This document shows, one piece after another, positions 45,087 through 56,140 of a DNA stretch of 64,000 bases; position 1 is the stretch's first letter, and the number at the start of each line of letters is the position of its first letter. The translations under genes were made by a program, and so were the position numbers. The notes beneath the pieces are model-generated. The model did no database searches. It was given only the letters and a program-made list of their open reading frames with translations, and was not told the DNA's origin. This DNA is from Endomychus coccineus (Eukaryota; Arthropoda; Insecta; Coleoptera; Endomychidae): positions 21,939,631 to 22,003,630 of the forward strand of contig OY294070.1 of NCBI GenBank assembly GCA_958510875.1. Direction: 5' to 3'.

Positions 45087-45825
45087 AACGCCAAACATGC
45101 TGGTCGTGTCCAATAATTTTCAATATAGTTTGGACCAAAAATATACTCTCAATGCCCCCCCCCCCTTCCCTTCAAGACATTATCCCCTAACCAAAATTCC
45201 TATTCGGAACAATACTAGCAAAAATAATATTCTGGAACTTTTTCTTATTATAACAGTATATATTTTATATATTATATATATAGTATATGGGCAATTCTGA
45301 ATTGATGGAGACGGTCAAGGGGGGGGGGGGTCGGCGGAAGTGGCCGGGGCAATTTTTTTACGTTTCTACATCGTATTTGAACTCGCTTACCGGCATTTAA
45401 AGATTAAAATACCCTTCAAAAAGTTTTTTATGAATTTTTTCAATTTTTTGGGTTGTTTTTCAACGGAAATGTCAATGAACGCCAAACATGCTGGTCGTGT
45501 CCAATAAGTTCAATATAGTTTTGTACCAAAGATATACTTATACCATTCTGATACATTAATGCACTCCCCTTCAAGACATCATCCCCCAACAAAAACTCCT
45601 ATTCGGAACAATACTAGACAAATAATATTCTGACAATTGTTAATTAAAGGAGACGGTCAAGGGGGGGCGGGTCTCCGGAACTTACCGGGGCAATTTTTTT
45701 CAGTTTCTACATCGTATTTGAACTCGTTTACCGGTATTTAGAGATTAAAATACCCTTTAAAAAGTTTTTCATGAATTTTTTCAATTTTTTGGGTTGTTTT
45801 TCAACGAAAATGTAAAAAGAAACAG
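45087..45825. repeat. Tandem duplication, ~390 and ~345 bp units, with homopolymer runs
   Basis: The sequence starting aacgccaaacatgctggtcg occurs at 45087 and again at about 45478, and both copies run through ccttcaagaca, agacggtcaaggggggg, accggggcaattttttt and ttgggttgtttttcaacg. The first unit carries an extra ~50-bp AT tract. C runs (about 45157-45170) and G runs (about 45319-45330, 45660-45667) are prominent. Confidence 0.88.
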
Positions 45826-47502
45826 TTTTTGACCCCAGAAATCGACATTTCATAATAAATAATCGTCCAAGAAGTCATTTCCGATCGAAAATTGGCCGCT
45901 GAATCCAAAAATGGTGTCAGTTTCCTTCCATAATCCTTACATAAGGCATCATTTTCTATCCATTGGCTGATTTTGGGCAAAATTTCTTTTTTTTTTGCGG
46001 CGTCATATCGGTGTGAGCAGCCACTTAAAATTTATTTTTGCGAAATCTGCGTGTCTTCATTTCAGCCTTACGATATAATAAGAATTATTCTGAATAAATA
46101 GATTTTAGAGGTCGAAAAATCGAAAAAACTAAAAAAAACGACGAAAAACCGATATTACTGTACAAAAATCTGTCGTCAGGTCGCTGACAAGTCTTTTTTT
46201 GGGACATATGACCTAGGAATCGGATTCTGCGGGAAATTTTACGATAAGAAAACAGTTCCCAAACGTCATCTAACAGTTTTTACACTCTAGTATACCATTC
46301 ATTTTACGCCAAAACACCAGGTAAACGTAATTTTCTTCCAGTTTTTGACCTTTTCCTTGGACAATTTTCGATCGAAAACATGCTATTACATTATTTTTTT
46401 AAAATATTTTCGAGATTATTTTAGAAAAAAGCTTTTTCGTAGCTGTAAATCTAGAGACTTTGTTTTTTTGTAATTTTTGAAGTTTGTTTCTTAAAACTTT
46501 AAATCGACTAAAATCGTGATCAAAATGACTGATTTTGATGTAAAATTTCTAACAATTCTTCAATCCCACATGATGACCCAGAGCCACAAAATTCAACAAA
46601 GCGCAGAAAATAGGAGGTAAAACAACGAAACCTAATATAAATTAGTGTGATTTAGTAATTTTGTGACTTTGGGTCATCATGTGGAATCAGAATGCTTGAG
46701 AAATTTGACTGAAAAGTGCCATTTATTTATTTATAAATAGCAAATCTCGTTCCGCAAATTTCAATTAAATAATATCGCTGTAAATAAACGTATGTAAACA
46801 CTATAAAATATGGTAAGAACAGATTAGTTGAAAAGTTTTACGACGTACTTATAATTATAATTTACATGGTCAGTGCACTTTCATTAAACAGTAATTACCC
46901 AATTTCAACTGTCTCAAAACATCAAACTTCACACGGAAGTGATTTTTCATTGACATGTTCGGTTAGTAATGATACGATGTATGACATTCACATAGATGTC
47001 GAAATAAAAATCGGAAGACGTTGAATAAACGCTGATCACTTTTAATAATATAGCGTGCAACATCAGCAAGGTCTTGTCGCATATCAAGTTATAATTCCAC
47101 AGAATTAATAAAACCGAGAATGCGGACGTAATTTCATTGTTATCGTTTTGTTAAATCTACAGTTATATATAATTTCAAATTTATGTACGATTTTTCCTCT
47201 TATTTTTTATGGGTTCTTGTTGCCAAAGGAATTTTCCCATCCCAGTCGTATAAAATATGATATAAGAAAGTTCCAGAATGTGACTAATAATATTATATGA
47301 CACATTTATTGGAGTATAAGAAATGTTCTTTTCGAAGGACGTAACCTTCTCAATATTAATTATTGTATGTTTGTTTTTTTCAGTGGATAATGTTCTAACA
47401 AGCGTAATTTGAATCTTTTCCTGTAATATATAACGTCTCGTGTGTTCTTGGAACCTAATTTTTATTATTGATAGCTGTAAATAAACAATATTCTGTTCAC
47501 TA
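45826..47502. other. No gene recognised; inverted repeat at 46535-46715
   Basis: Within this stretch 46566-46593 and 46657-46684 form 28-bp inverted arms with two mismatches (ccacatgatgaccca core). Weaker pairing extends outward to about 46535 and 46715. It could be the core of a small palindromic MITE. The remainder is poly-T/A-rich sequence. Confidence 0.5.
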
Positions 47503-48190
47503 TACAGGGGGTTGCCAAATAAGTGCGAAGGTTTTTAGGGGGTGATTACTTGTCGAAAATTAAAGGGCGTCTTTCATGTAAACAAAAGCCTGTCCTTGAA
47601 AAGATACACCCTTCCAAAAATTAGAAAAATAAAATTTTATTTTCTTAAAATTGATGAATGGTTACAGAAATGGAATTTTGTGGGCGTCTTCTACCTATAA
47701 AAGGGCTACCTGTGATTTTTCAGATGGGTTAATCATGCAACCCTATTCCATTTTTTAACACAACTTTTTAAAAAAACTAAATTTTTGAATTTAAAAATAT
47801 GTGTTGAAAAGAATGATTTATTGCGAAACTTGTTCCGTAAAAGCACAACCTGTTTTGAAAGTTATATTGTGCCGTTGAGGAATTTTTCTTACCCATCCAT
47901 TTGAAGCCTTAAAATCTGTCACTATTAAACTTTTGGCTACTTGTAGTTTTTTATTTCCTGCTTCATAAAACTAATTGTAAACAACTTCGTCTATCGCCAA
48001 CCGTCGGTTTTGTGGAATTTCCTTTTCACTTCTGAATTAGACTCTTCTTTAAATAGTTTCTTCGATTCATGCTTATTTTTTATGATGTTGCTAACTTATA
48101 TCCTTCCAACACCAAATTTTCCAGTCAGCTTTCTCGCACTTATACTAAACTTTTCCTTCTCAACAATAATGTCAATCTTTTAGATACAGA
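47503..48190 (-). pseudogene. Tigger/pogo-like transposase N-terminal DNA-binding region
   Basis: The minus strand reads KIDIIVEKEKFSISARKLTG, KFGVGRI, stop, VSNIIKNKHESKKLFKEESN, EVKRKFHKTDGWR, stop, FMKQEIKNYK. Then in another frame FKASNGWVRKIPQRHNITFK follows. This is the CENP-B/Tigger pair of helix-turn-helix domains, with the diagnostic ASNGW and RHNI motifs. The lower end at 47503 (acagggggttgccaaataag after TA) looks like the terminal repeat. The DDE domain is missing. Confidence 0.82.
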
Positions 48191-48344
48191 GGTTTTCTTT
48201 TCATCGATATGATATTATGTGGTAATAATTACAATAATTCTTAACAGCTAAATTTAAACGACCGACGCGGCGGTACAGCAGAAACCAAACAATTTAAACA
48301 ATATTTAGGTGAAACTTATGTCTTTTTCACTATAAATGGTACAT

Positions 48345-48655
48345 GTGATATGTGTACATGTTCAGGATGGCTTGTGCATACTGTATAGTATCAATGGAGG
48401 CTATTCACGTCATTGAGGGATGCATCCCATATGACATACTAGTGGAGGAGAGGGACAACACGTTCCAAGAAATGAAGAAGACGGAAGCGAGGAAAAAAAG
48501 TATGATAGAATGGCAAAGGAGATGGAGTGCACAACGAAAGCAGAATTGACCAAAAAATTGATCAAGGATGTCGAACAATGGAATCATAGAAAACACGGGG
48601 AGCTTGATTTCCACTTGATCCAGTTTCTTAGCGGACATGGCTGTTTTCGACAATG
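48345..48655 (+). pseudogene. R1-like LINE C-terminal region
   Basis: The plus frame reads ACAYCIVSMEAIHVIEGCIP-like sequence (alanine-tyrosine-cys-thr region), YDILVEERDN, IEWQRRWSAQRK, then KKLIKDVEQWNHRKHGELDF and HLIQFLSGHGCF. WQxRW, the VxxW segment and FxLxQFLSGHGCF are hallmarks of the C-terminus of R1-type LINE ORF2. One frameshift lies near 48548. It ends where the oppositely oriented Jockey copy begins. Confidence 0.8.
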
Positions 48656-50245
48656 TTGAGGAGGCAAACCATATGAAGGAAGTTTCCTAAGAAGGCTTTG
48701 GTGCCAAACTCGGTTATATGCTTTGGAAATATCCAATGCTAGAGGGGAATCTCTACCCCATGTTTTCAATAGATTTTTGCCATACATGTGTTACGTAGTC
48801 AAGTAGGTCTCATGTTGATCTCCGCTGACGAAAGTCATATTGCCAGTCATTCACGATTTTGGAGCTCTCTAGGTATCGGATGAGCTCGATTTTGATTGCT
48901 TTCTCCATCGCTTGAGAGATCACAGATAGTAGTGCAATGAGTCTATAATTATTAGGAAGGGTCTACTTTTCTTTTTTTGGACTCTACCTGCCTTCCAGCT
49001 GGAAGGAAACACGAAGTTTGTATGGAAAGGTAAACAACCTACAGAAAACTGGTGTTAATCAGGCGCTTATTCTTTGAGAAGGACAGGTGGAATTCCATCT
49101 GGTCCATAGACTTCTTGGTATTGAGATCAAGTAGGAATCGCCTAATTGTGCGCTGACTGAAGACAATTTCAGGTATAGGGCTATCGATGACAGAAATATC
49201 AAGAGGGTCGTTCTCTTGTGGATCCAAAGTGGAAGTTGCTGCGAACATTCCAGCAAAACGGTTGGCTTTTTCTTGTGGTGTAGTAGCCATCTTTGGTTAG
49301 GGGAGGGTATGAACCAGAATTAAATTTCTACCGATTCCTTTGGCGAAAGTCCAAAACGAACGGAAGCCATTCGGGCATTCGATAAGCGTTTCTTGTTTCA
49401 TTATACATATTTCTGGTTTCACCATATTTTGTTCTGGTCCCTTAGACATGGGTTACCGCACCAACGATGGTATGTTGTTTGTTTTGAAGCGACGGCCCTA
49501 GAACAGATTTGATTGAACCATTGATCACCAGATTTGTTGGTATAGGGTATGTAAGTTTCCATTTCTAGCCTGATAATATCCGAGATCTTAGTGGCACATT
49601 CATTGAGTCATCAGATTAAAAACATACGCCTCTCCAGGGAAACTCAGAGAAAAACATGCGAAGACCGTTTCAGTCGGCTGAGTTGTAATTGATAGTTGTT
49701 AGCACGGATCCGTGTTGGCTCATTGATTAACTGCTCGAGACCATAGACCTGTCGCCCTCCGTCATCTGTCTTGTTTGAGAACTTGAGCCAAGCGAAGTTG
49801 TGAACGTTAAAATCCCCCATGATGACAATTTCAGCTGCTGGATAGTTCTGCTGAATGAGGTCAAGTTTCAGAGAAGGGAATTCAAAGAGTTGATCATGAG
49901 CTGGTGGGTTCATTCTGTGATACTGATAAATAAAGACAACAGAGAATGTTTGTCTGTTTGTGATTATCAAGCTTGAACCACCTTATATTCTTGTGGTTCT
50001 GGATTCTTCTCTCAGTGGCATGAGAGATCATTTCTGGAATGGAGACAGATATCTCTTTCGAATCTGAAACGAGTGTGGAGGTCGTAGCCAGAGCAGAGCA
50101 TATAGGTCGTGTTGGTGGATGGGTTGACCTGCGTCTCAGTTAAGGCCAATATGACTGGCGTGTCTGTCTGTAGGTGGTAATGAACATGTTATATGTTTTT
50201 GCTAAGACTTCGGATGTCTATCTTCTAGTTTATATTTTTTAATGT
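48655..50245 (-). pseudogene. Jockey-like LINE: endonuclease, linker and start of RT
   Basis: In minus-strand order: a decayed N-terminal endonuclease part (50240-49980), YPAAEIVIMGDFNVHNFAWL (the GDFN motif of AP-type endonucleases) with GLEQLINEPTRI (49644-49900), the linker at about 49570-49300, TTPQEKANRFAGMFAATSTL and IPEIVFSQRTIRRFLLDLNT (49290-49060), then PLALDISKAYNRVWHQSLLR and KLPSYGLPP at 48790-48660. It is cut off at the first RT block. Frameshifts separate most pieces. Confidence 0.87.
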
Positions 50246-51762
50246 TGAACCCCCTCCAACACCCCTCGCCCGAAAATCCGCAGGAAGAGGTTTTTCTTCT
50301 GTAGTATTTCACTCTAGGAGGTTTAGTTACAAGTAGCCCTTCTATTGCAATAATTTGTTTCGCAACTGAAAATAGGAAATGTAATGCAAGTGTTTTGGTG
50401 ACCCTGTCCTCTTTAAGGGGGCGACCGATTTTAGGAGGTGGCTGAAAATAGAGGTTTTTTATATTAAATTAGTACCTACCACATTATTGTTGTTTTTTTC
50501 AGTCCATAACTTATTCTGATAATCTTCTTGTTAAAATTTTAATTCGAGTTTTATTCATAATTTATTACTCAAGTTCTTCTAGAATTATGAAAACGGCAAT
50601 AATATGATTCCAAATATTCAGTAAATGGATAAATAACAGTTGAAGTCTATTCCAGGACCCGATTGTAATAATTAGATTCTAGTCCAAACTCGAATACGAG
50701 TTCTTAATGCTCGAAGCCTAGCTTATAAAAGTTATGAGCTGTTTACTAAGCTATTTTATACAATGGTTCATTGAATATCGTTTGAGTATGACAACAGGAT
50801 ACGTGTTTCATCTTTAACCCCAATAAAATAATTCTCAAAGAAACGGTCTTAAGCAGTCATTTATTACCGATAAAAGTCGCTGAGGTCGAAAACATTCGTC
50901 ACAATGGCAATGCCACTTGACGTTTGAATACTCGCATGTGTGCACGTACAATCAAGCAACCCTTCATGCTATATTAGACGTTAATGTTGTACGTATACAA
51001 TGAGGATACTATTAACAATTTAAATTCGTTTCATTGTTCTTCACGACTAGATCTTCAGCGGTTAAGGTGAAGAATTTCAAAACTGGGACATGTCAAATAT
51101 AGACAATTGACCATAGTAGAGAGAAATCCTTAAAGCAGATACTTTATATTTCCTGTTATTATAATTAAGCTTAAACAAAATCTCATGTTCAAACAGTATA
51201 ACAGTGAACACAAATGACTAACATTATTTTTACTTTGATAGGGTAAATGCATTTACTAGACAATTATACATTTACACAAAAATTGATAGCTTCACGAAAA
51301 ACACTCGCGTGGATGAATCAATTCTACTTCTGGTCTATTTATTTTCCTCTGTGACATCTGTCATAGCTGTGATACCATCGAATCTACTCCCAAATAGCAG
51401 CAAGATTTATTATATAAACATACATCGTGATTAAGGTATAGTATAGTTCATATTATACCGGTAATCTTTACTGCAATAAACCAACTAGCTGATTAAACTC
51501 CAATGTGTTGGTCCCAATATCTACAAACCGCAAGAAGTGGGTGCAGGGTGGGCTTGAAAATTTATCTACATATCGCTTTATTTTCATTTTGAATTAAAAA
51601 GACATATTTTAGATTAAAGGTCGAACATTAGTAATCTTACACGTATTATAAGATATCTTAATCTTAATTACATGTTGTATAAAGTTTTTCCAACTGTCTA
51701 CAGAAATTTTGCTTCCTATGTTCCAATACGGATATATTTATTGTGGGGAAATATTATTCCTT
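50246..51762. other. No gene recognised
   Basis: Unassigned AT-rich sequence without repeats or motifs that I can name. Confidence 0.35.
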
Positions 51763-52085
51763 CTAATATTTGATTTGACTTCGTGCCATATTATTTGTTT
51801 CGTCGTTGGTCAGTCTATTTTTCAGGGAACCCAGTGTAGGTATAGATTTTTCTTCATACATTTCATACATTGTCCTCCTAAATAAATCCAAATCATCTCG
51901 TCAGTACTTCTAAATCAGCCAGAGTCATGTCGCTTTTTTCTACGAATAATAGGCTTCAGTCCTATATCTTTTTACCAAAGAAAAAGAAGCAAACGTTTCG
52001 GCTAAAGCATCATTTAAATTTAAATCTCTTTCTTGCAAAGGTTGATATAAATTTCCAATTATTTGTTTAGCATTGGGAGAAAAAT
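51763..52085 (-). pseudogene. DDE transposase N-terminal remnant
   Basis: The minus strand reads NAKQIIGNLYQPLQERDLNL and NDALAETFASFSLVKRY (52085-51960), then after stops RDDLDLFRRTMYEMYEEKSI and PTLGSLKNRLTND, ending at a TAG (51763-51765). The arrangement (xxREIIxxVxxF, then xTGxSxxTVKR, then DDFDxxxIRRxxxxxY...PTLxxL) resembles the N-terminal HTH pair of insect transposases related to Tc1/mariner. The catalytic domain is absent. Confidence 0.45.
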
Positions 52086-52408
52086 TGTTTCTTCTGGAAG
52101 TGACACTTCAAGATGCCTCACTATCAGCAGAAGCCCAAGGATGCCACATTCTAACACTAGTATAACAAAAATCACTTGCCAGAAAACTAATAGGAACTTA
52201 AAATTAAATTTCTGTAATATGACTGAAAATAAAATGAAAACTCTCTTTTTTGACGTTTCGATAATACTTTATTATATTTACCAAAAATTGTCAATTAGTG
52301 TTTCCATGTAATTCAGAAAAGAATAGATAATTTCGATTATTGAAATGCGTCTGCAGCCGACTTGTGTTTTTAAAATCTAATTAAAACATTGGATCGGTTG
52401 TGTGTGAA

Positions 52409-52469
52409 AGAGTAATGTATGACTAATTTTTAATTTAAAATGGATTGATAATTAGCCACACATTACTCT
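52409..52469. repeat. 20-bp inverted repeat upstream of a transposase fragment
   Basis: agagtaatgtatgactaatt (52409-52428) pairs with 52450-52469 with two mismatches. It lies about 60 bp before the Tc1-like transposase fragment and might be related to its terminal repeat, but no counterpart was found on the far side. Confidence 0.5.
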
Positions 52470-52519
52470 CTGGCTTGAGCTAACTTTAAGAAGAATTTTG
52501 CACTTACATATCCATACAA

Positions 52520-53108
52520 AATTCAAACTGTGTTCAAACCACCGCCAAAAAAATCTAATAATGAGCGATGAAGCAAATTTATGCATTTCTGGTCGTGTTA
52601 ACAAGCAAAAAAAAATGTTTGTGTTATTCAAGAGAACGTGCAGCTTGATCAAAAAGTCGTTGTTTCTTGCGCAATATGCTCCGGACGAATCATTGGACCC
52701 TTCTTTTTTGAAGATGCCAAGGACGATGCAGTTGCTGTTAATGAAGAACAATGACACGTGAATTTGTGCAACTACAGTTAGAAGAACTTGGCATGGCAAA
52801 CTTCTGGTTCCAGCAGGATGGCACTACATACGACACAGTGCGTGAAACGGTCGGTCTTCTTAGAGACATTTTTCCTTCCAGGCTGCTCTCAAAAAATAGA
52901 GATGTTGAGTGGGCGCCTCATTCCCCTGATTTTTTTTTGTGGGGATACTTGAAAAATAATGTCTTTATTAATCGCCCACAAACGTTAGAACACTGAAGGC
53001 AAATATTCGTGAAGACATTGCGCAAAGTTATGCTACACGCTCAAAATAGAGTTGGTCATTATTTGGCTTGTCGTGGCGGTCATTTACTCGATGTAGTTTT
53101 TCATAAAG
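52520..53108 (+). pseudogene. Tc1/mariner-like transposase, C-terminal two-thirds
   Basis: NLIMSDEANLCISGRVNKQ holds the first catalytic D (usually FSDEAHFxLxGxVNKQN). After frame changes it continues FVQLQLEELGMANFWFQQDG (second D), VRETVGLLRDIFPSRLLSKN, DVEWAPHSPDFFLWGYLKNN and VFINRPQTLEH. It ends with HYLACRGGHLLDVVFHK. In the third block DLTPL of the usual SPDLTPLDFFLWG is deleted; only one D remains. The last codons run directly into LINE RT sequence in the same open frame, forming an accidental fusion. Confidence 0.82.
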
Positions 53109-53109
53109 T

Positions 53110-53850
53110 TGATTGTATCTACCTCGATTCTGCTAAGGTATTTGATAAAATGGATCACAGTATTTTATTGATTAAAATGTCTAGCTTTGGATTTACAAAT
53201 CATTTGATTGAATTTTGGAATTCTTACCTAAGTTATAGATATCAATATGTAGAGTATAGAGGTTTTAAATCGTATTCATTCCATACCACCTCAGGTGTAC
53301 CTTAAGGATTAGTACTTGGACCACTCCTATTCAATTTGTTTGTCAATGACATTTCTTCTTTACACAGACGATTTAAAACTTTGCTCGGCAGTAAAGCATT
53401 CTTTATGTTGTATCTCACTGCAGCATGACTTGGATGCACTCAGTACTTGGTGTAAAATAAATCTTCTGGAGCTTAGCATTAGTAAGTGCACTGTAATGAC
53501 GTTCACCAAAAAAATTACACCTATTATTGACAATTACAAACTTGTTGACACAGCTCTTGGTCGTTCCTATAGTTTCAGAGACTTGGGAGTTTAGTTTGAC
53601 TTGAAATTGTCATTTGCGTCTCACATGAATCAATTGTTTCTAGCGCCTACAGAATGCTGGGGTCTTTGATCCCGAATTGCCGCCTATTTAACAATAGTGA
53701 TTGAATAACAATATTATATAATTCATTTGTTCGTTCTATGCTCGAATATGCTTCAATTGTGTAGAACCCCCATTATAAAATTTATATAAACAAAATAGAG
53801 CGAGTGAATCGGCGTTTCCTAAAATATTTAGCCTTCAAAGCTGATGACAG
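53110..53850 (+). pseudogene. LINE reverse transcriptase (Jockey-like)
   Basis: Begins within RT at VDCIYLDSAKVFDKMDHSIL (first catalytic D block). It continues FTNHLIEFWNSYLSYRYQYV, SGVP, stop, GLVLGPLLFNLFVND, LLYTDDLKLCSAV (the YxDD active site, here YTDD, intact) and LDALSTWCKINLLELSISKC. Then come FRDLGV, stop, FDLKLSF, and finally RVNRRFLKYLAFK. The 5' end is truncated at the transposase junction. Stops and shifts show that it is dead. Confidence 0.87.
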
Positions 53851-54473
53851 TGGCGTCGTCTGCATAAGCCACCTTTAATAATACCTCTATTCCAGTGCGA
53901 TTTTTCCAGACGCATTCAATAAAGATATTTTCACTACAAACAATGGTAATAAATGCTGGTACTACCTACACGGAACGTAGCGAACTGGATAATAAAATAC
54001 ATTGTTGTATCCCAGCCCGTATATATTTTATTCTGTAACTGTGTGAACAAGATTATGCATTCTTGTACTATCGATTTGCTACTACAGAAATCAATTAGCA
54101 GCTCGCATAGCTTATGAAATAAACGTTAACAAACCAATTACGACTAACTTTAGAACAGAGAATATGTGAGCATTCCGATTAGGAAGTAGTACAAGCTTGT
54201 TGAAATTATTACAACACGTTTCATGTGATTCTCCACAAATCCAAGATATTCGGAGATAAGGATAGCTATAATACTAATGACTATGAAATAATTACCCATA
54301 TCCACTTATGTGCAAAGGACCGTTCAGCAACCGAGTAGCCGAGTAAACTATATTATTAAACAAAATGTACCTAGTTAAATATCATTTACACCCTTGAGAG
54401 TAACCTCTTGTTTGCATTATTATCCGTAAATAGTATTTAAACAGACACATTTTAATTTATAATTTAGTTCACT
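53851..54473. other. No gene recognised
   Basis: Starts with cagtggcgtcgtctgcataa, which resembles a hAT terminus but has no partner or target duplication that I could find. Otherwise unassigned. Confidence 0.3.
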
Positions 54474-54500
54474 CTGATGATGGCTACTTCGTAGCCGAAA
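54474..54500 (+). ncRNA. Hammerhead-like core with intact catalytic boxes
   Basis: CTGATGA (54474-54480) matches the core CUGANGA. A perfect 6-bp stem II (ggctac 54482-54487 with gtagcc 54491-54496, 3-nt loop) follows, then GAAA (54497-54500). Both conserved boxes and stem II are therefore present. I could not define convincing stems I and III, so cleavage activity is unproven. A possible 4-bp stem III partner (ACCT before C) lies near 54396. Confidence 0.5.
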
Positions 54501-54620
54501 GGTCCTGAGTACTTTAATAGTAATTTTAGTGGATAAGGGTGAATATTTCTCATTTATAGAGTTATAGTGTATCCACTTTTATAGTTTATTAAAGATATGG
54601 AAGCTTTACGTCAATATTAC

Positions 54621-56140
54621 CAGTGGCGGCTCGTAGTTACGAAAGAGGGTGGGCACAAGAAAAAACTTCTATTTTTTGTACGTAAAATCCATTCACCTAT
54701 TTTCTTTCATGCTGGAAAAAACCTCTATGACTATGTTGTCAAAATCCGGGATAGACTGGACGAACTTATTTTCTATTGATGAGACCGCCAAAGCGTTCAG
54801 TCGATCTTCTGACATTGTGCTTCTCAGAAAAGTATTAATGGGTTTGAGAGTGGAAAAACATCGTTCACATTCTGCTGTCGACATGGGCGTTGTAAAAATA
54901 ATATCCAACAGTTTGTATATTTCCTTCAAAACCTTTTTTAGGTTGTTGTCTGTTATGAACACTAAAAGTGGCAAAATACCACCTACGTCACACATGTCAT
55001 CTTGCTAATAAATTGCTGAAAGTTCACTTTTTAATTTAACACTGTCCAACATAGGATAAGACTTCACAGTTTCATCAAAATGTATTTCTGGAAATGTATG
55101 TCTATAACTTTTAAAATTTCGAGAATCAAATAATTTTGCTGCACTTAAATCATCCTTAGAACCGCTAATTTGGCTTAAAATAGTGTCACATTCTTCCTTT
55201 GCTATAATAGCTCTGTTATCTAAAGTTGTCGTTTTTTGTCTCTTCCTAGCAGGTTCTTCATAATTGCGTTCTTGATTCTCTTTGTCAGTAGAATTTCTAA
55301 TCCCAATAATTTGCTATTGGAATTGTTCAATTGCCTTTTACAATTGAGCACTGTCAATGCGCCTGATGAAATGAAATATTTTCAACCAGTAGAGAAATTC
55401 CTGGCAATTCAAATGTTCCAATAAACCACTTGCTTCACTAATAGTAACTGAATCCATCTTCGTCAATAATTTTGTCGAAACATTCTGAGATAGAATCCTG
55501 GTGTTCAAATAATGTGTTCACAGTTCGACTTTTGAAAATGCAGCGTGTAGGAACAGCGTGTGGTAATCTACGTTTGACTATTTCATCAAGAAATACCGAT
55601 CGTTTTGGTGATCGAGAAAAAAAGCTTGGGGATGACTGCAAATTTGCAAAAAAAAAAATGACTTTTTTATTGTACTGTGCCGCTCGTTCAATAATTTAAT
55701 TAAATTGATGCGCGTAACAGTGAATATAATGTGCATGTGGAAATGTTCTTTTGATAATTGCTTGAACACCATTTGTCTTACCACTCATCACAGACGCCCC
55801 ATCGTAGAATAGTTTGCAATTCATTCAGCAATTTTTTGCCAATGCATCAGCATCATGTCCACTCGGCTTAAAAAAATTTTTTTGCTGATTTGCTGATGAT
55901 TAGAGGTGTCTGTAGTATCATCGGCCTCCGACGCAATGGAATTTGCAGATTTAATTTCTTTTAATATGCTTGTAATATTGCATCTACCAATTTGTTCTGG
56001 ACAGTTTTTGAGACGCCTCTAAACACTTGAGAACCCGAATCTTTCATATGTATTGCAAGCACAGTGTGTCATTCAGCTGCAAATTGATTAAACCTACATA
56101 AATAACTGGATTTTCCGACACCAAGTCAAAGGCTTTGCAA
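54621..56140 (-). pseudogene. hAT transposase, nearly full-length remnant
   Basis: The 3' end is marked by CAGTGGCGGCTCGTAG at 54621, a typical hAT terminus. Upstream on the minus strand lie HMKDSGSQVFRGVSKTVQNK (about 56040), then a region around YDGASVMSGKTNGVQAIIK (about 55800), FPHAHYIHCYAHQFNLIIER (about 55740), QSSPSFFSRSPKRSVFLDEI, TVNTLFEHQDSISECFDKII and QERNYEEPARKRQKTTTLDN (about 55240). The C-terminal dimerisation block TTPMSTAECERCFSTLKPIN with FLRSTMSEDRLNALAVSSIE spans 54860-54740. Frameshifts and stops are scattered. The other terminus was not found. Confidence 0.87.

Noticed and set aside
44902..45300. 132-codon plus-strand open frame
   Set aside because: Driven by C and T homopolymers next to the tandem duplication; no motif, and the second duplicate does not preserve the frame.
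51048..51090. Hammerhead-like CTGAAGA...GAAAC on the minus strand
   Set aside because: The intervening sequence does not form a stem II.
53845..53870. hAT terminus (cagtggcgtcgtc)
   Set aside because: No paired terminus, no target duplication and no hAT coding sequence on this side; too short to annotate as an element.
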